A DNA stretch of 64,000 bases from Valencia hispanica (lineage: Eukaryota; Chordata; Actinopteri; Cyprinodontiformes; Valenciidae), in contig OY747701.1 in the NCBI GenBank assembly GCA_963556495.2, positions 36,546,001-36,610,000 of the forward strand. Direction: 5' to 3'. The notes beneath the pieces are model-generated. The model was given only the letters and a program-made list of their open reading frames with translations. It searched no databases and had not been told where the DNA came from. Of this stretch, positions 24,801-39,800 are shown piece after piece; position 1 is the stretch's first letter, and the number at the start of each line of letters is the position of its first letter. Position numbers and translations under genes: made by a program.

Positions 24801-27800
24801 TCTTTTTTAAGGGGGCTACACTATCTAATGTCAAACGCAATGAGGAAGTAACGCTGTGAACCAGATCATCAATTTCTGAAGGGTTAGAGATAGAATTGCT
24901 GCCATCCACTGTGTTACTCTGAGACACTAAGGAAAGTAAGAATGGAACAGATTCTTTAAAAATTGTTACAGCATTGTCTGATAAGCTCTACTATAAAGAA
25001 ATTTTCTTTCAGATTTAAGATGGTCAGTTAAAGTAAATTCAAAAGTTATCAAGAAGGGGTCAGACAGGACCGGGTTATGTGGGTGGACTGTTATTTCCTC
25101 ACACTCAGTACCGTATGTCAGTACAAGGTCCAAAGTGTGTTAGCCCGAGTGGGTCGATCCCTGTACTTTTTGAGTAAAGCCAATTGAGTCTAAAATAGCA
25201 CTAAAGGCTGCATTTAGGCTATCACTTTCAGTATTCCATATGAATATTGAAGTCCCCCACTATAATAACCCTATCAGTATTTAATACTAAATCAGATAAA
25301 AAATGTGAGATCTGATCCAAGAATTGAGAGTAAGGGCCTGGTGGACGATACAAAACCACAAACAAAAATGGTCTTAATGTTTTGCAACTTGGATGAGGAA
25401 AATTAAGGGTTAGATGTTCAAAAGAACTGTAGCTATAAATTGGTCTTGGACAAATTAGTAAATCAGAACGAAAAATGGTTGCAACTCCTCCTCCTCGCCC
25501 AGTATTTCTAGGAATGTGAAAATTTAAATAACTGGAAGGAGTTGACTCATTTATACTGACATAATCCTCCTGCTGCAACCAGGTTTCTGTGAGACAAAGG
25601 AAATCAATGTGATTATCACAAATCAAGTCATTTACTAACAAAGTCTTTCAGGAGAGAGATCTTACGTTTAATAAACCACATTTAATAGATTTATTTTTCT
25701 GTTCAGTCAAAGTCGTATTTATCTTCATTAGATTTCCATAATTTGCTTTTGTTGGCTTAATTTTTAATCCATTTTATTTTGGCTGTGGGCAGGACACTGT
25801 CTCTACGGGGTAATGGGTTGGTAAAAGTACAGAAGGTGCAGAAAGGTGGGTTAAACTACGACTCTGCTTCCTGGTCTGGACCCTGGGTTGTCAGTGTTTT
25901 GGAGGACTAATAAATTCGGCCATATTCCTAGAAAGAAGAGCTGCTCCATCCAAAGTGGGATGGATGCCGGTTGTGGTCCATCATATGTGTGGTTGTAAAC
26001 ATTTTAAGTTTCTTCAGTGTCAGAGTCGGCATTAAAATCCATAGTTTCTATTGATCTAGCTGACAAGACTCCCTTCTGCTACGTCACTTCCAGTCTCTCG
26101 GAGGTTAAATCTTCTCACAAAAACTACTTCAAAAGCTGAAATAATTAATGTGAGTACATTTTTATTTAGAAACAGTTCCTAATCTATTTCTCTAAACAGT
26201 GGTTTAAGGGGGCTATAACCTGCAACCAGCACTTTAAGGTAAAGTGATAGTTGAAAAAACGATTTTAAAAGCATTGGCCCAACTGGTCATATGTATCAGC
26301 TGGAACGGACTTAAGTTCTGTCCAATCCAGCATTTTATATCGTGGATGCAGTTAATATATAAAGTGTTAAGTTTAGAAGGTGTCACTGGAATTAAAAGAG
26401 ATATACAGGTGCATGTCATCAGCAAAAGAGTGAAAGTTATCGCTATGATAATATGTAGAAAGAAAACAGGAAGGGTTCAAAGGTGGATCCTTGATGTACT
26501 CCAAAGATCATTTAGATTGATAACTGAGACTTGTCAACAAGCACATTAACATATCTGTCCTGCAAATAATAGTGAAACCACCTTAAAACTATTCCAGAAA
26601 TGTAATAAATTCAAAAGCAGTTCCAAGAAAACATGATTTCTACAGCAGTCTAGTAAATAGGAATGCTGTACCGTATTAGCTTTATACCAGGAAAATGTAC
26701 TACTTAAGGCTTTAGAAAGATTTTTTCTCTAAAGCAGTGCTTGGAAAAAATGTACCGGGATAAATTTCTAGATTTTCTTAGGTGCAGCCATTCAACAAGC
26801 ACATTCATAGACCGTCTTGTCTCTGCAGCTTCAAAGACCGAGAGGCACAAAAGGACGAATCAGAGCTGTTGATAAGCCCACATCTTACGGGCTTACTGTC
26901 ACACATGAAAGTACCCACACACACACAGCCTAATTTGTGCTACTTGAGTGCCTATGAGGTACAGACTGCCTTGCCCACGATACTGCATCAAAGCCAGAAC
27001 AGTCCTGAGTGGAGTCTCAGGGTAGCATGTGAGCAGCAGAAAAACCTGTTTTCTCAGAGTTATCAGGTAGTGGTGGATGACTATGATCCAACCCATCATC
27101 TCTGGCCAGCCCTGAGCTCTAGTAACAGACATTAAAGCAATGCTGAAACGAAAAATTATACAAAATTGTCTGTGTAAACTCTTATTGTAAACACTTCCCA
27201 AAATCAAAAACACATGACAATTTAAGAGTTGCTGGCATGCAGCTAGAGAAAACAAGTTACTTAATCAATCCACGGGAAGTGTTGCAAGACCAGCTTGTTG
27301 CTGACTGATTGTGGAAATGAGTATCCAATCTCATATTGATGGAACCCTGCAGGCACCCCGTTTGCAAAGCATGGAGCAGCTGAGAAGAAAGCCATTACCT
27401 GACATCCTGCACTGCCACTAATTATTATTATTTTTTACTTTAACCTTCACTGACAGTTCAGTTTGTAGAAAAGAAGGCTTTTTCACCGAGATAACTTATC
27501 GTCAGTGCAAGTTCTGAACCCTAGTTTTGAGAGTTAATTTTTGGTTAATGCCAGATCAAGTTAGGGAGCAACTTTTGCGAGCAGGTTTTACTGTTTCATT
27601 TGTCGCTCCATGATGATTTTGTGAAGGGAATTTAACTGACATGGCGTCAGCAGGTGATCGAAGAGACTATGAAAATACCAGCGAAAACAGCTTGGCACAG
27701 ATTTTGCATCCTTTATGCCTGTAGAGAGAACACAGCTGGTACACCAGACCTAATCAAAAGGGCTTCTAAAAATAAGGAGGCCCTGCTACCAGTGTGTGCA

Positions 27801-30800
27801 ATGCAATCAGTATTTGCCAAAAACTTTTTGGTGCTTTTAAAGATGCTCCTGCACTAAGGAAACGTACAATATATGGAAGGACACTGGCAGAAGAAAAAAT
27901 ATCTTTGTAATCAGAGTGGTGCTGGATGGAATGTTGCTGGAATGTTGTGCAGCACTGGTGGTGCTACAGAGATATCAGTGGAAGCACTGTAAATCTTCTC
28001 TGCACTTCTCTCAAAAGGCAATTACGAGCTCCTTTCCCTTTTTGAATCAGCAGCATTATATTTTCACTGGTTCAAGTATTATCTTGCCTCAGTAAAAACA
28101 GATGGCTGAACACTGGATTAAATGGCCTCCAGCCCTGATAGTAAACTTGTCGAAGCTGACTTTGGCAGGAGGCAGAAGACATTTTTTCCAGAAGTACGCT
28201 AATGGCAGCTTCATGCAGCTGACATAGTCACACTCTGCAGATGTCATGTAAAACTTCTGTTCTTCCTTCTGGCACCTAGAAAGCTCAGCTTGAGTAGTTA
28301 TAGTGCCCTGCAAAAATAATTCACACCCCTTGCATATTTCATGTTAAAACCACAAACTTCAATGTAGTTCATTAGAATTTTATTAGAGCAATACAAAGTG
28401 ATGCATAATTGTGATGTAGAAGGAAAAGGACATGTTCAAAATTATTAAAACATAAAAAGTCTGGTGTACATACAATATATGCATATGTTTTTTGTACTGG
28501 TTCTTATTTAAGGCTTTCAGAGTAAAGTGGGTTGAATTCAAATGCACCAAAACTTTGTAGATTTTTATCTGCAAAACAAGTGAAAACCATGCGTCATTTT
28601 CCTGTCACTTCACAAACATGGACTACTTTGACTTTGTATGTCAAGTAAATGTTCAGTGAAACACACAGAAGTTTAAGGATGCAAGCTGACAAAATGTAAA
28701 AAGAATTAAATGGATAAAAATACGTTCGAAATCTCATTTTTTATGTATTTCTTATGTTTAATGTAATCCTCTGTTTCGTTTGGGGGTGACTGAGGCTCGG
28801 GAGTTAGGATTTCGTCTTGCAACCGGAGGGTTGCTCCGTCCGTCTCAGTCGTTGTTGTCGTGGGCAAGACACTTCACCGCTTTGCCTTCTGGTGGTGGTC
28901 AGAGGGCCCGTCGGCAGTCTGTCAGTGCCCCCCATGTGTAGCTTGCCATCACCAGTGTGTGAATGTGTGCTAGAATGGGTGAATGACTGAACGTAGTGTG
29001 AAGCGCTTTGGGGTCCTAGGGGACAAAATAAAGCCCTATACAAGTACAGGCTATTTACCATTTAATTTCCTTGAATGGCCTTATGTAGGAATGGTTTCTA
29101 TACAAATGAACTTACCTTACATTGTTTCTAAATGCAGTCTAATACTAAATGTGATGCATTTAAAAGTTATCTTGAACTTTAAACATTGTTATTTTCCAAT
29201 AGAACACCAAACAATACAGCCAAGAGGGAAAGGACAAATGAAAAGAAAGAAGGTGTTAGTAGGTTTTCCTCTCACCTCTGGTGTTAGAGCATTGTTGTCT
29301 GTGGTTTGGCTGGAGAGCAGGACATGCGTAAAGCCCTCCTCCTTCCTGACCACAATGTCTCTAAATCGACAGTTGCTCTCGTTCTGTCGCACGTTGTACC
29401 TAAGCCGTTTGTCAAACACGTAGCCTTTCTCCTCCGCCAACTTCCGCTTTACTGAGCTGTGCAGATGCATCTTCCCGTTGGCAAGAGAGGAGCCTGACAG
29501 AAAAGGGATGACAAAACAGAGGATAATTTAATTTCATTCAAAAGGAGTTTACATTTGACAACTTTCGATTAAACTTTATTTGCTTTTTTGGCAGCTCAGT
29601 GTGACTTCAGCACTGTTTATGTGAAATTTCTCCAACACATTCAAATTGGTGAAATATGCTCAAATAGCTAGAATTTACTAATTTATTTTTGTTGTAACCA
29701 AAAAAAGAAATAAAATTGCTTGCACATCTCAGCTGAAGCAGGAATTAGCTTGGTGTTCTGGGGGAAAAAAAACATTTCAAAAGAATCACTGACTTCCATT
29801 TTCACTTAAACAGCAAAAGTATTACCTGAATAGGCAGTTTTGAGAACAGAAATTATGACAAGTTGTTTTTCTACTGAGCTTCACTAGACCCGGTGTTATT
29901 GTGTTTGTCTCCTCGACAAAGAGAGTGAAGGAGCTATTGCTGTGACTAATTCCATTTTTCATGGCATATATTTTACTTCTGGGTCAGCTCCAACATTTTA
30001 GCTGTGAATCTCACCTAGAGGAAGCCTACTGCTGTCTTAAACGTATTTCTGTCACTACATGCATACTCAGTATGATGTATTGCACCAAAGTAATGACACA
30101 ATGCAATCAACTGTCCACTGCCGCTACATGCTTGTATTGGAGGAAGGATTGCAACAAAGAAAGATATCAACAGAAGGGTGTTTTCTAACCAAGGAAAAGG
30201 TTAAGACACCATACGCAGTAATAGCTTTGGTTAAAATAACTTCAATGAGATGCTTCTTGTAGGCATGTACCAGTCTCTGCCATCAGTCTGAGGATAGAGT
30301 GCCCAACTCCTCACTCCCAGCTGTGAGATTTTTGAGAGCTCTTCTGAGTGTACAGCCCTGTTCGGGTTACCCCACAGTATCTCCATGAGATCAGTATCTG
30401 GGCTTTCTCTCCGCACAGAACTTTAAATTTCTATATTCCCAGCCAGTCGTTGGGGGACTTCTAGTGTATTCTGGGCCATTGTTGTCTTGCAGCCTCCAGT
30501 TTTACTATTGCTGATCTCACATTTTCGTCAAGCACCCTCTGAGGAACACTCAAAAGGAACATTATTTTAGAAGTCCTGGTCATTGTGTTTTCTTTGGCAA
30601 ATTTCATGTTTTCTTACAGAGCAAAGGTTTCCTCCTTGATCACCTCCCACTGAAGTCGAGCTTCTGTGACCTTTTTAATTGTAAAGACACACACTTTCAT
30701 ATCAATAACAGCAAGACCCTGCTGTAGGCCTGGTAATTACGTTTTAGGGTTTTTGGTGGCTTCTTTTAGAATCGTGCCGTTTGCTTTCAAAGTTAACTTG

Positions 30801-33800
30801 CTTGGATGGCCATACCTGTGAATGTTGGATTTGCTTAGAATGTCCCTCACTTGTAGACTTGTTTTTCCATACAGTGGGAAGGCTGAATTCAAATTAATTT
30901 AAGACCACTTTAAATCGTTTACCAGACTTAAAAGCTTCTATAATCTTCTTTCTGAAGCCCTCAGAGATCCGACCCCGCTTTTCACTCTCACTTTAACAGT
31001 CAGGAGCATGCCAAACTAAATGTCCAAGGTTTAAACATGGCAAACCTCCTTTAAAATACTGAATAATGATCCATTTAACTTGTGCACCTGCCGGGATAAA
31101 CCTTTGCTTATAGAGATGTCTGAATTTATCGAAATTGCTTTCTTTATTACATTTTACTGACATTTTAAAAAATTTCTTTTCTCCCAATTTTATTGTTTAT
31201 GTATATCAAATAAATATATCAAATGTCCAAATACGTTACAAAAATGTGTAGGGGGTTCTATTTTTTTATGTGAATGCTACACAAAATCATTCAATTTCAT
31301 AAATTATTAGTTATCCTTTTAGTTTTATTATGTGATTCTTCATATCATTCAGGTAACATAGATCTCACTGTGGTGTTTAAAGATAAAAAATTTGAGAAGT
31401 CTGCTTCAGCCTAACATAATGTAAGAAACTGGAAGAATAGGAGTCATTTCTGAATGAGCGGTACGTACGTCTGCATCATCTGAAGGCTATTTCCCAGCAC
31501 ATTCTCTGAAATATCATGGTGTTCAGTGAAGTCCAGTCTGATTTCATTAATATTTAAGCCTTGCAAAATCTGACATACAGAGCACACAGAGAAACCTTGA
31601 TTTGTAGCACAGCCACACTGAGCAGAAGATTTCTGTCGATGGACAAACTCAGCTAATGACGTGGAATGGAAAAAAAACAAAGAATAAGTTTTGCAAGGCA
31701 CATGTCTCTTATCCAAGAACATCTTTACGTGATGTGGGAGAATACAATAGCACAAGTGACTCAAAAAACACAGCTTCCTTCACAACAACCCATGTTTATG
31801 CGATTTCACTGTACTGCCAATCCAGCCAATATTTTTAGAGGATGACTTTAAAAGAAAACAAATGTAAATAAAATTAATATTATATAAATACAATTTTTCG
31901 TTTTTTTTAAAACAACTTGATTTCCTCCCTTGAGGCTTTAGGAATATTTTTAACAATGACAGTGTTGGTGAGGAAATATTTAAGTTCAGTGGGGGGTTAA
32001 CTGGTTCCTTGATAGTTGGTGGTAAAAGCAGAGTGCCTCTTTAAAGGAACAGGGGGCAGGATTTGTAAATAAAGTAAACATCCATGTCCAGTTTTTTAAT
32101 GCTGTTGGGTAATGAAGCGTTATAAACCAAAAAGAATGAGCCCACGTTTCGTTCCATTTTCCTAAACTGGCTGTGTGCTGCAAAATGTGCTGCAGTTCAG
32201 GGCCCGAATTTCCTGCGCTGTCTTAGTGTGACGTCAATTGACACTGCGTGTGCGTTCTCGACAGCTTTAAAAGAGGAAGAAGAATGGTCGCAGACCTCCA
32301 TTGATTCAATTGTGAGAATGGATTCTTCTGCAACTGGGAAACGACCAAGGACGACTCACAACTCACTAAAAAGTGGCACTAAGAAAAAGTAGTATGTCAC
32401 TGTGAAGAGGTATGTTTTTTTTGTGAAGCGTTTGTGCGCGCTCCCGTGCGGGTGGCTGCAGTTACTTGCAGCGCCGGCTGCGTCGCTCGTGAGTTTTGTT
32501 TCTTCATTCTGCCCCATGCTCCTTTAAGAGTCTTTTCATTCATCTTAAAAGTGGATAATATGCTTTTGTGAATTTAATTTCTAAACCTAAAGAAATAGGA
32601 TTTTATTGTCTACAAGAATTTTTTTTGAAGCTGCCAAGTTTTGTGTTTGGAACCAATGACATTGTGGAAAAAGACTGATGGGTCAGGATAGTCTGGATAA
32701 AAAAAGGAAAGTTATGAACATTCAAACAACTGTCCAGCATCCAGTTCAATATTCTGCCAGAAATGGATATGTTAATGTCTATCCTGGTTTCTGATATTAT
32801 ACTTTGTGATTCTAAAGATTTAGTACATTTGGGTCTAGTGTTAGCAAGCAAATATTTACTGTGGCACTGTTTATGTATTGCAATGGAATAGTGAGTGGAG
32901 CTGAGTTTGCTGAATGAGATGAGTGAGGTATTCTTTTTAGGATTAGGATCTATAATAGCTGCCAGAGTGACTGATTGCTAAGACGACATGATAATGTAAC
33001 CATATTGTTAGTATACCTTGGATGCTAAATGCATAAACCACTAACAGACAGAATATTTGTCTTTGCAAAGCATGTTTAAGTTTCTACTATGGTGGACCTG
33101 CCAACTGTGGCTAACATATGGGAATTATAATATGGAACCAAATGTTTTGCAAGTGACTAAAAATGTATAAGCAAATTGACTTTCTAGGTTATAAAGGTTT
33201 AGGAGGTAACTAATTTTCCACATAGGACAACATTGATTTGGACAGTTTTTTTTCTCTTAATAAATGACTACGTTTTGCATTTACTGTGGTTATTGTTTTT
33301 ACTGTGGTCAGTTTTGAAAATTGTTTGATGATCTGAAACATTTTTAGAGTTTGGAAAAATAGTCAAAGTTTTAGATATCTGTTTTAAACATTCACACCTA
33401 TAGTTTGTTCACTTTGGTTCAAATCAATTGGTGAGTTTGTTAATTTGTTGCTTTTTCTGGTGGTTTGATATCTTTCCACACACAGAAAACCACAACTGAA
33501 CCACAACTTCTCACTACAAACCACTAGAGAACGCTAAGTCTGTTTATTATTCAGATGTGTCCAGGAAATACAAGAAGCAGATGCTGTTTTCTGAGCTAGT
33601 AGAAAACATGGAAAAAAGTTGCATAGGGCTTTATGCTTTATGAAGATGTGCGATTTTTGTTTATTAGTTTGTTTACTCTACCACATCCCACAATGCAATG
33701 CAAACCTGGCTGCAGGAAGATCTTTTGCTCCAGCTTGCAGCTGTACCTGTTAGATGTGTTGGATCGAGGTAGGATCACATTCACACCATAAACCACTGAT

Positions 33801-36800
33801 GTCCAAAGTCAGTCTTTAAGGGCCGGTATCGAGCATGTTTTAGTTATTTCCTTGGTTCAACACACCTGAATCAAATGATGATTCATTTGCAGGTCTCTGC
33901 AGAACTGTGACGTACTGAGGAATTAGTTGGACCATTTGAATTAGCTGTGCTGGAGCAGAGATACATTTAAACCTGTCAGACACCGGGCCCTTAAGAACTG
34001 GAGCTGGAAACCCATGCCAGAAAATATGTCTAGAGTTTGTTTGGAACCATACCGAGACCATTTGAGAAGTGACTTGAACAAAGGTTTATTTAAAACTGAC
34101 TAAGCACCTCAGGTTTGTTTTTCTCCTTGTTTACAAAATCTACATTTGTAAGTTATTCCTAGCAACACACTGATAACTGAAGGACATTAGGTCTTTCAGG
34201 TTGAGTCCTAGGCCATACATCATATAGTTCTGTTTGGTTGACTAACTGGATAAAAAAAAACACACACAAAAAAGCATTTGAATACCCATCTATTTAGTCA
34301 GGCATTTACGTAAAGGGTTTTATTCTGGCAGTAGTATTTTTCCAAATCTCTTAATTTTGTATGTTCATATATTTTTCTTTACATCTGCTTTATCTAATTA
34401 GCAGAGGTGGGCAGAAACTAGTTACATTTAATTGAGTAATTATTTGGGGGAAAAAATACTTTTGGAGTAGTTTTACTAGACTGTACAATTTACTTTTACT
34501 TAAGTAATATCTTTATGGAATATTTCTACTCTTACTTGAGTAAAGTTTCTGGGTACTCTACCCAGAGGAAATAACTTTACTGAAAGAGACTGAATGCTTG
34601 TTTGAACCAAAAATGCATGAGACTCACACATACAGTTTATGTTGAAGTGAGACCTCGCTTGTACACAATCTTCATCATTTTAATGTTATTTTCAATCTGC
34701 GGAGGCTATTGTGCTATTTGGAGGTCAAGTGGGGTCTAACAAATAATCATCACCTACTGTAAGTGTTAGCTTCATTAGCATTACCTAGAAAAAAAAATAT
34801 TTGGAAAAATGTTTCTTGTAAAATTGATTATTTCACAATTATGTCATGTATTTCTGTTTATTTTAGTCTTTAGCATTTGCACAAAACTTTACAATTTTGT
34901 CCAACTAAATAAATTTTAAATATTAAATCATATGCTTTGATCTCAAAACAATAACTCAAGTACTCAATACTTGTGTAGCCAAATATTTTTTGGATTACTA
35001 CTCTGTACTTAAAGTACTTAGAAGTACAAAGTAGTAGTAGTAAGAATGTGTAGTAGTGCTACTTTTACTTAAATAAATTTTTTTTGCTACTCTACCCACC
35101 TTTGCTAATTAGCTTCTCCACACGTTTTTATGTTTCTGTGTCCAGTGATTTTTATGTGGCTTATATTTTTCTTGTGGTGTATGACCATGTCTGTAAAAAT
35201 ACTTGATCATTCATTCATTATTTTATTCATTACATGTAGCCTTGTGGTGTAGAACATCGAAGCAGATAGTTTCCTTGACCTGAATAAAGACATAATATAC
35301 AAACAGGCTACAAATCAAAGGCAAACCTGAGCTCTTGACCCCTACAGCACATAGATAAAATGGCTATGTTGTTGGGGTGCATTTCATTACCTTGATTTGG
35401 TTTCCATTTAGATAGAACAATTTGCTACAAACTATCAGAAAATTGTTCTGACTGAAACCTTTATTCTATGATGACCCAATGGGAATGGTTTCTCCCAAAT
35501 TGCTATTCCAATAATGCATCCGCATTTTTTTTATGTCAGAATGACAAGATATACCATACCACTTGCAATGTACAGGCAAGGCCGTATCCAGAGCGTCAAA
35601 ATTACCAAGGTCCACCCAGGAGCAGTAACCATCATCTCAAAAGGGAGGGGGAAACATTTTTCAGAGGTCAATTGAGTGATATACCATCCTCTCGTAATCA
35701 ATCGCACCCTCGGCAGCTAAAGGACCATTTAAATCACTGTTGCACAATGAGTGTGCTGGCTTAGTCATCAGAAATATTAATAGTGTTTCAAACACAGTTA
35801 TTAATTATTGTAAGAAGGAAAATTGTTAAGACATTTATTTAAGTTATTTATTTTTACTATGCTTATGGAGAAGTATTGTATGAAGAATGATATGAAACTG
35901 TGAAGATTCAGCTTGTATTCACATGCTCTAAAACATGTGGTCTGCCCTCTGCCCCCCTGATCAGGATAAGGAGGGATCAAGAAGGGGTCTGATCGCCTCA
36001 TGACTGCCAGGAATGTGGGAGAAGCCTATATAATTGATTTGTATTCTGTATACTGTATTTTGTATACTATTACAATATATACAAAACATATTTTGGAGTG
36101 GGAATGAGAGTAATTCTGTGAAAACTCTGTCCTGATACCTGCCTGATTCCTCCCAGCAATGGATCTCTTTTTCTCAGCAAATAATTTCTCCTCACCTGTG
36201 AAGACCCTGCATCATTGTTCCTACTGCTGGCCTCTGGTCTTACGTCTCCTCCCTGACTCTGGTCTTTAATATTGTGGCATTAAAGATTAATAAAAAATTT
36301 GAAATGGTATTAGGATGAGTAGTAGTGATACTACTAAAGAAATTAACTTTTAAGTCACTCTATCCATAGATATTTATTCTCAACCACTTATATTCTCTTT
36401 CCACCTGTGCGGACACTTCCTGACCCTGTTTTGTTTATTGTGGCAACAAAGATGTCTTTCAAATATGTGGAAAGCAGAAAAGTTCTGCATAGAAATGAAA
36501 GAGAATTGGGTTTATTCCTAGTATAAACTAACTAGAAAGGGAAGTAACAGATTACATTAGTGTTAACCAGCTTAACATGATATATTAGCATGCATTAACT
36601 AGGCTTCATTTAGCTATTATTACCTGCATGCAACAGCATAACTCAACTTATGAGTTCAGAAGAACTATGCAAAGTTTTTTTGTTTTTCTTTGCCTTTCGT
36701 TGCCTCTGGCTGGTTTGCTGGATGTGCTGCTTAGCTCTGTTCTGCAGCACCTGTCGGCGATCCACTTATGCGCACGCATGTGTACGCTTAAGGTTTGTTT

Positions 36801-39800
36801 AAAGACATCTCGGAAAAATATGTTACAACATAACGGTCTAAACGGCTGTAATAGCAGAAAAAAACAGAAGGCACTGACACAGCAAGTGTGGATGACATTT
36901 CCCATGCGCACCCCGCATCTCGCCTAGGCCTCCACCGTAACCCCAGATAACCGTGTAGGCAGTTCAAAAGCATTCTTTTAACTATTTTTTTCATTAAATA
37001 CACAGCAGAAAATGACCACGGTCTAGACCTTGGTGTCCTCAAAGGTAGATAAGGCCTTGTGTACAGACCCAATTACTTATTAGACATATGTGTAAATCTA
37101 TTGGAGATGGTTTCAGATGATCTAATTAATGTAAGGTCAAAGGATATACACATTTTTTCAAATGGAAAGTGAAAGTCTTAAATTATAAAACTCATCTCTA
37201 GGATTTTTCTTTAATTATTTGTATTTAAAGTTACAGCAGCTATAAAACAATATGGTACCAATAAAAAGAAAATAGAAAGACAACAAATAGTCAACAACTG
37301 AAGAACTTCACTACTGCCAAGACCCTCCTTTACATGTCAGTACAAAAAATGTAAAAAAAAATAAAGTGTATCTTATAATATAGATTTCTAATAAATCAAG
37401 AAGACTTGATCAGAACAGCAGTAATGATTAACCATCATGGTTCAGACCATGGACTGTGACCCAAGAGTGAAATTCAGAAGTTTTTATCGCCTTTCAATGG
37501 GAGCTTTAACAAGCCCCAGTGTGTAAAACCACAGCTCTCTGCATTATAAATGTGTAGCTGCTAAAGTATTCAACACTGCACTCCATCATGGAGTACATTA
37601 ATGATAATGAAATGGGAAAACTGTCATAGAATAAAGTCTTTCAGAAATGTCAGCTTGAAATTGTAATAATTGAAGGAAAATGTGTGATTAATAAAGGATT
37701 TTTAAATGGTAACTTAATTCTGGCTTATATTCAATTTCTTTATCAACCAGGCTACTGACAGCATCTTATCCTATGTAAACAATCATACCATACATAGTTG
37801 GATACAAACAAATGGGATGAGAATAATAACTTAGATACATATGATTGTTAAAGGTCGATCATATCAGATTGGTGAAACGTATTGATTTGGTCAACTTTTA
37901 AACAATAGAATTACAAAAAATATATAGAAAACTTTTCTTGAGACTTTATGATTATGAATAAAGCATGAAAATGCCAGAAGGATATTATTCCACACGTTTA
38001 AATATCCGCTTTTGTTCGGTCAGTAAAAAAAAAAGTATATTAACAACAATAATTCAAGGAACCAACGAAATAGTGTTGTTTGTCCCCAATTTAAATTAGT
38101 TGACAATATTTCACCATGTTACTGGACCAGCTCAGAGAAAGCAGGCTTTACTCCATCACATTCGTGAAAACTACTCAAGAATACTTTTTTTTTAAAGAAT
38201 ACATTTAAAGCTTTAAGCACTGCAGAGCAGCAGTAAAGCTTCATTCAAATCATAAAGCATAGTGGAAGGCATCTCAGCCGCAGTACCAATTTTCCTGCTG
38301 CATGTAACGTTTTCTTTCAGGACTGACCTGTTTTTACATCTGTACATATTCCTATGAACTCTTACCAGCTTTCCCTGTCCCCACAGCATGACTCATGCAT
38401 TTTACTGTTAGGATGGTGTATTTAGGCTGGAGACTTAGTTTTCTGTTTTGCAGGGTTTGGCATGTGGGCCAAAACTTTCAATTTTGGCATCATTTCTAGA
38501 ACACTTTCTTCCAGTTGTCTGTGCTCACTACATGGTTTGTGACAAACTCCAAATTTGACTTTTTATGTCATCTTTTAACAGTGTCTTTCTTCTTGCCACT
38601 ATTCCATAAAAGGCCAGATTTGTGAACTGCATAGTTGTCCCGTTGACAGGTTCTCCCACTTAAGCTGTGTATCTCTGCAGCTCCACCAATTACCATGGGT
38701 TTAATACTTTGGATACTACCAACAAGCATCAGTGCTTTGATATCATTTCTCACATATTTCTGAATGTATCTTGGGAAATTTATTTTATAGACAGGGAGAC
38801 AGGAAAGTCAGTGTTTGAAAACTGAAAGTGTAATTTTTTCATTCAGTGCTGTTTCTGTGCGTCCGCTTTTTCACAGACTATTTTGAAAGTCTGTAAATCT
38901 GACTAACCTTTTATTTAAATGTAATTGGTGGAGCGAGGTATCTGTCAAAATATTAAGCCTGTCTGTATTCGGTACATCATTAACAACACATAAAGAAGGG
39001 CATATATACATGTTGAACTGTGACAGTAAGAAACAAACGGCCAAACTAAACAGATGGTTCGTTCTTTCAACCACAGTCTTGTTAGGAAAAATTTGACGTT
39101 CTGGGGGATGTTTGGGGCTCACCTTAGATTTGATATGTATAGACCAATTGTAAACAGCTTTCTATTTTATTTTTCCAATGGAGGTTTTGTTCTAAAAAAA
39201 AATTCTAGACTATCTTAGACTATGTAAAACTGTGTGAAAAAATAATGAAACATTTCAAAAAGGCAATTTTACTAAATACCATTTAGGGCAGTTAAAAGTT
39301 GGATGAACACATTTTAACCATGTGTTCATCCATGTGCCTTATATCAAACAATAAGCACCAGATCCTTTAAAATTTAAAGGATCATTAATTGAGGGATGAC
39401 TTTTCATGAGTGGTTTCCAACTCCAGTCCCCAAGAACTGGTTTTTCTGCATGTTTCAAGGTTTCCTGCTCTAACAGCTGATTCACATGATTCAGCATGTC
39501 ATCAATCTCTATCCAGACCTGGAAAAACCCCAATAATTAGATTCAGGCGGGTTAAACTAGAGAAACATCTAAAACATGACGGATACTGGCCCCTGGCGAC
39601 CTCCAAAGGAAGTCTCTGCTTTACATATAGACATTTGTAATTTTTTTCACATTCAACAGCAGGAGGGTAGTGTTCTTACTGGTTTGTGTTGTGAACTCTC
39701 AATTGTGATAGCTGTAACACATCAAATATCTTCTTAAATACACTATAATCTAATGTGTGCTTACCACATAATTTACTCTGTTAATATCTTACCTAGTTCA

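Larger units (their letters stand above)
22126..26110 (-). mobile_element. Nearly full-length L2-clade LINE
   Basis: Reading the minus strand, a 5' region near 26110 leads to an endonuclease domain (25641-25228), a spacer domain (24927-24595), reverse transcriptase (24321-22825) and a 3' UTR. The 3' UTR ends in '...tatataaataaactgaattgaattga', the usual fish L2-type end. Total about 4.0 kb. The frame is interrupted between the domains, so it is not autonomous as it stands. It sits in CDYL2 intron 3, antisense-free (same strand as CDYL2). The exact 5' end is uncertain and no target duplication was identified. Confidence 0.85.

Noticed and set aside
26782..27255. Two overlapping frames of about 118 codons on opposite strands
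   Set aside because: No recognisable domain, inside a CDYL2 intron, and each is the shadow of the other.
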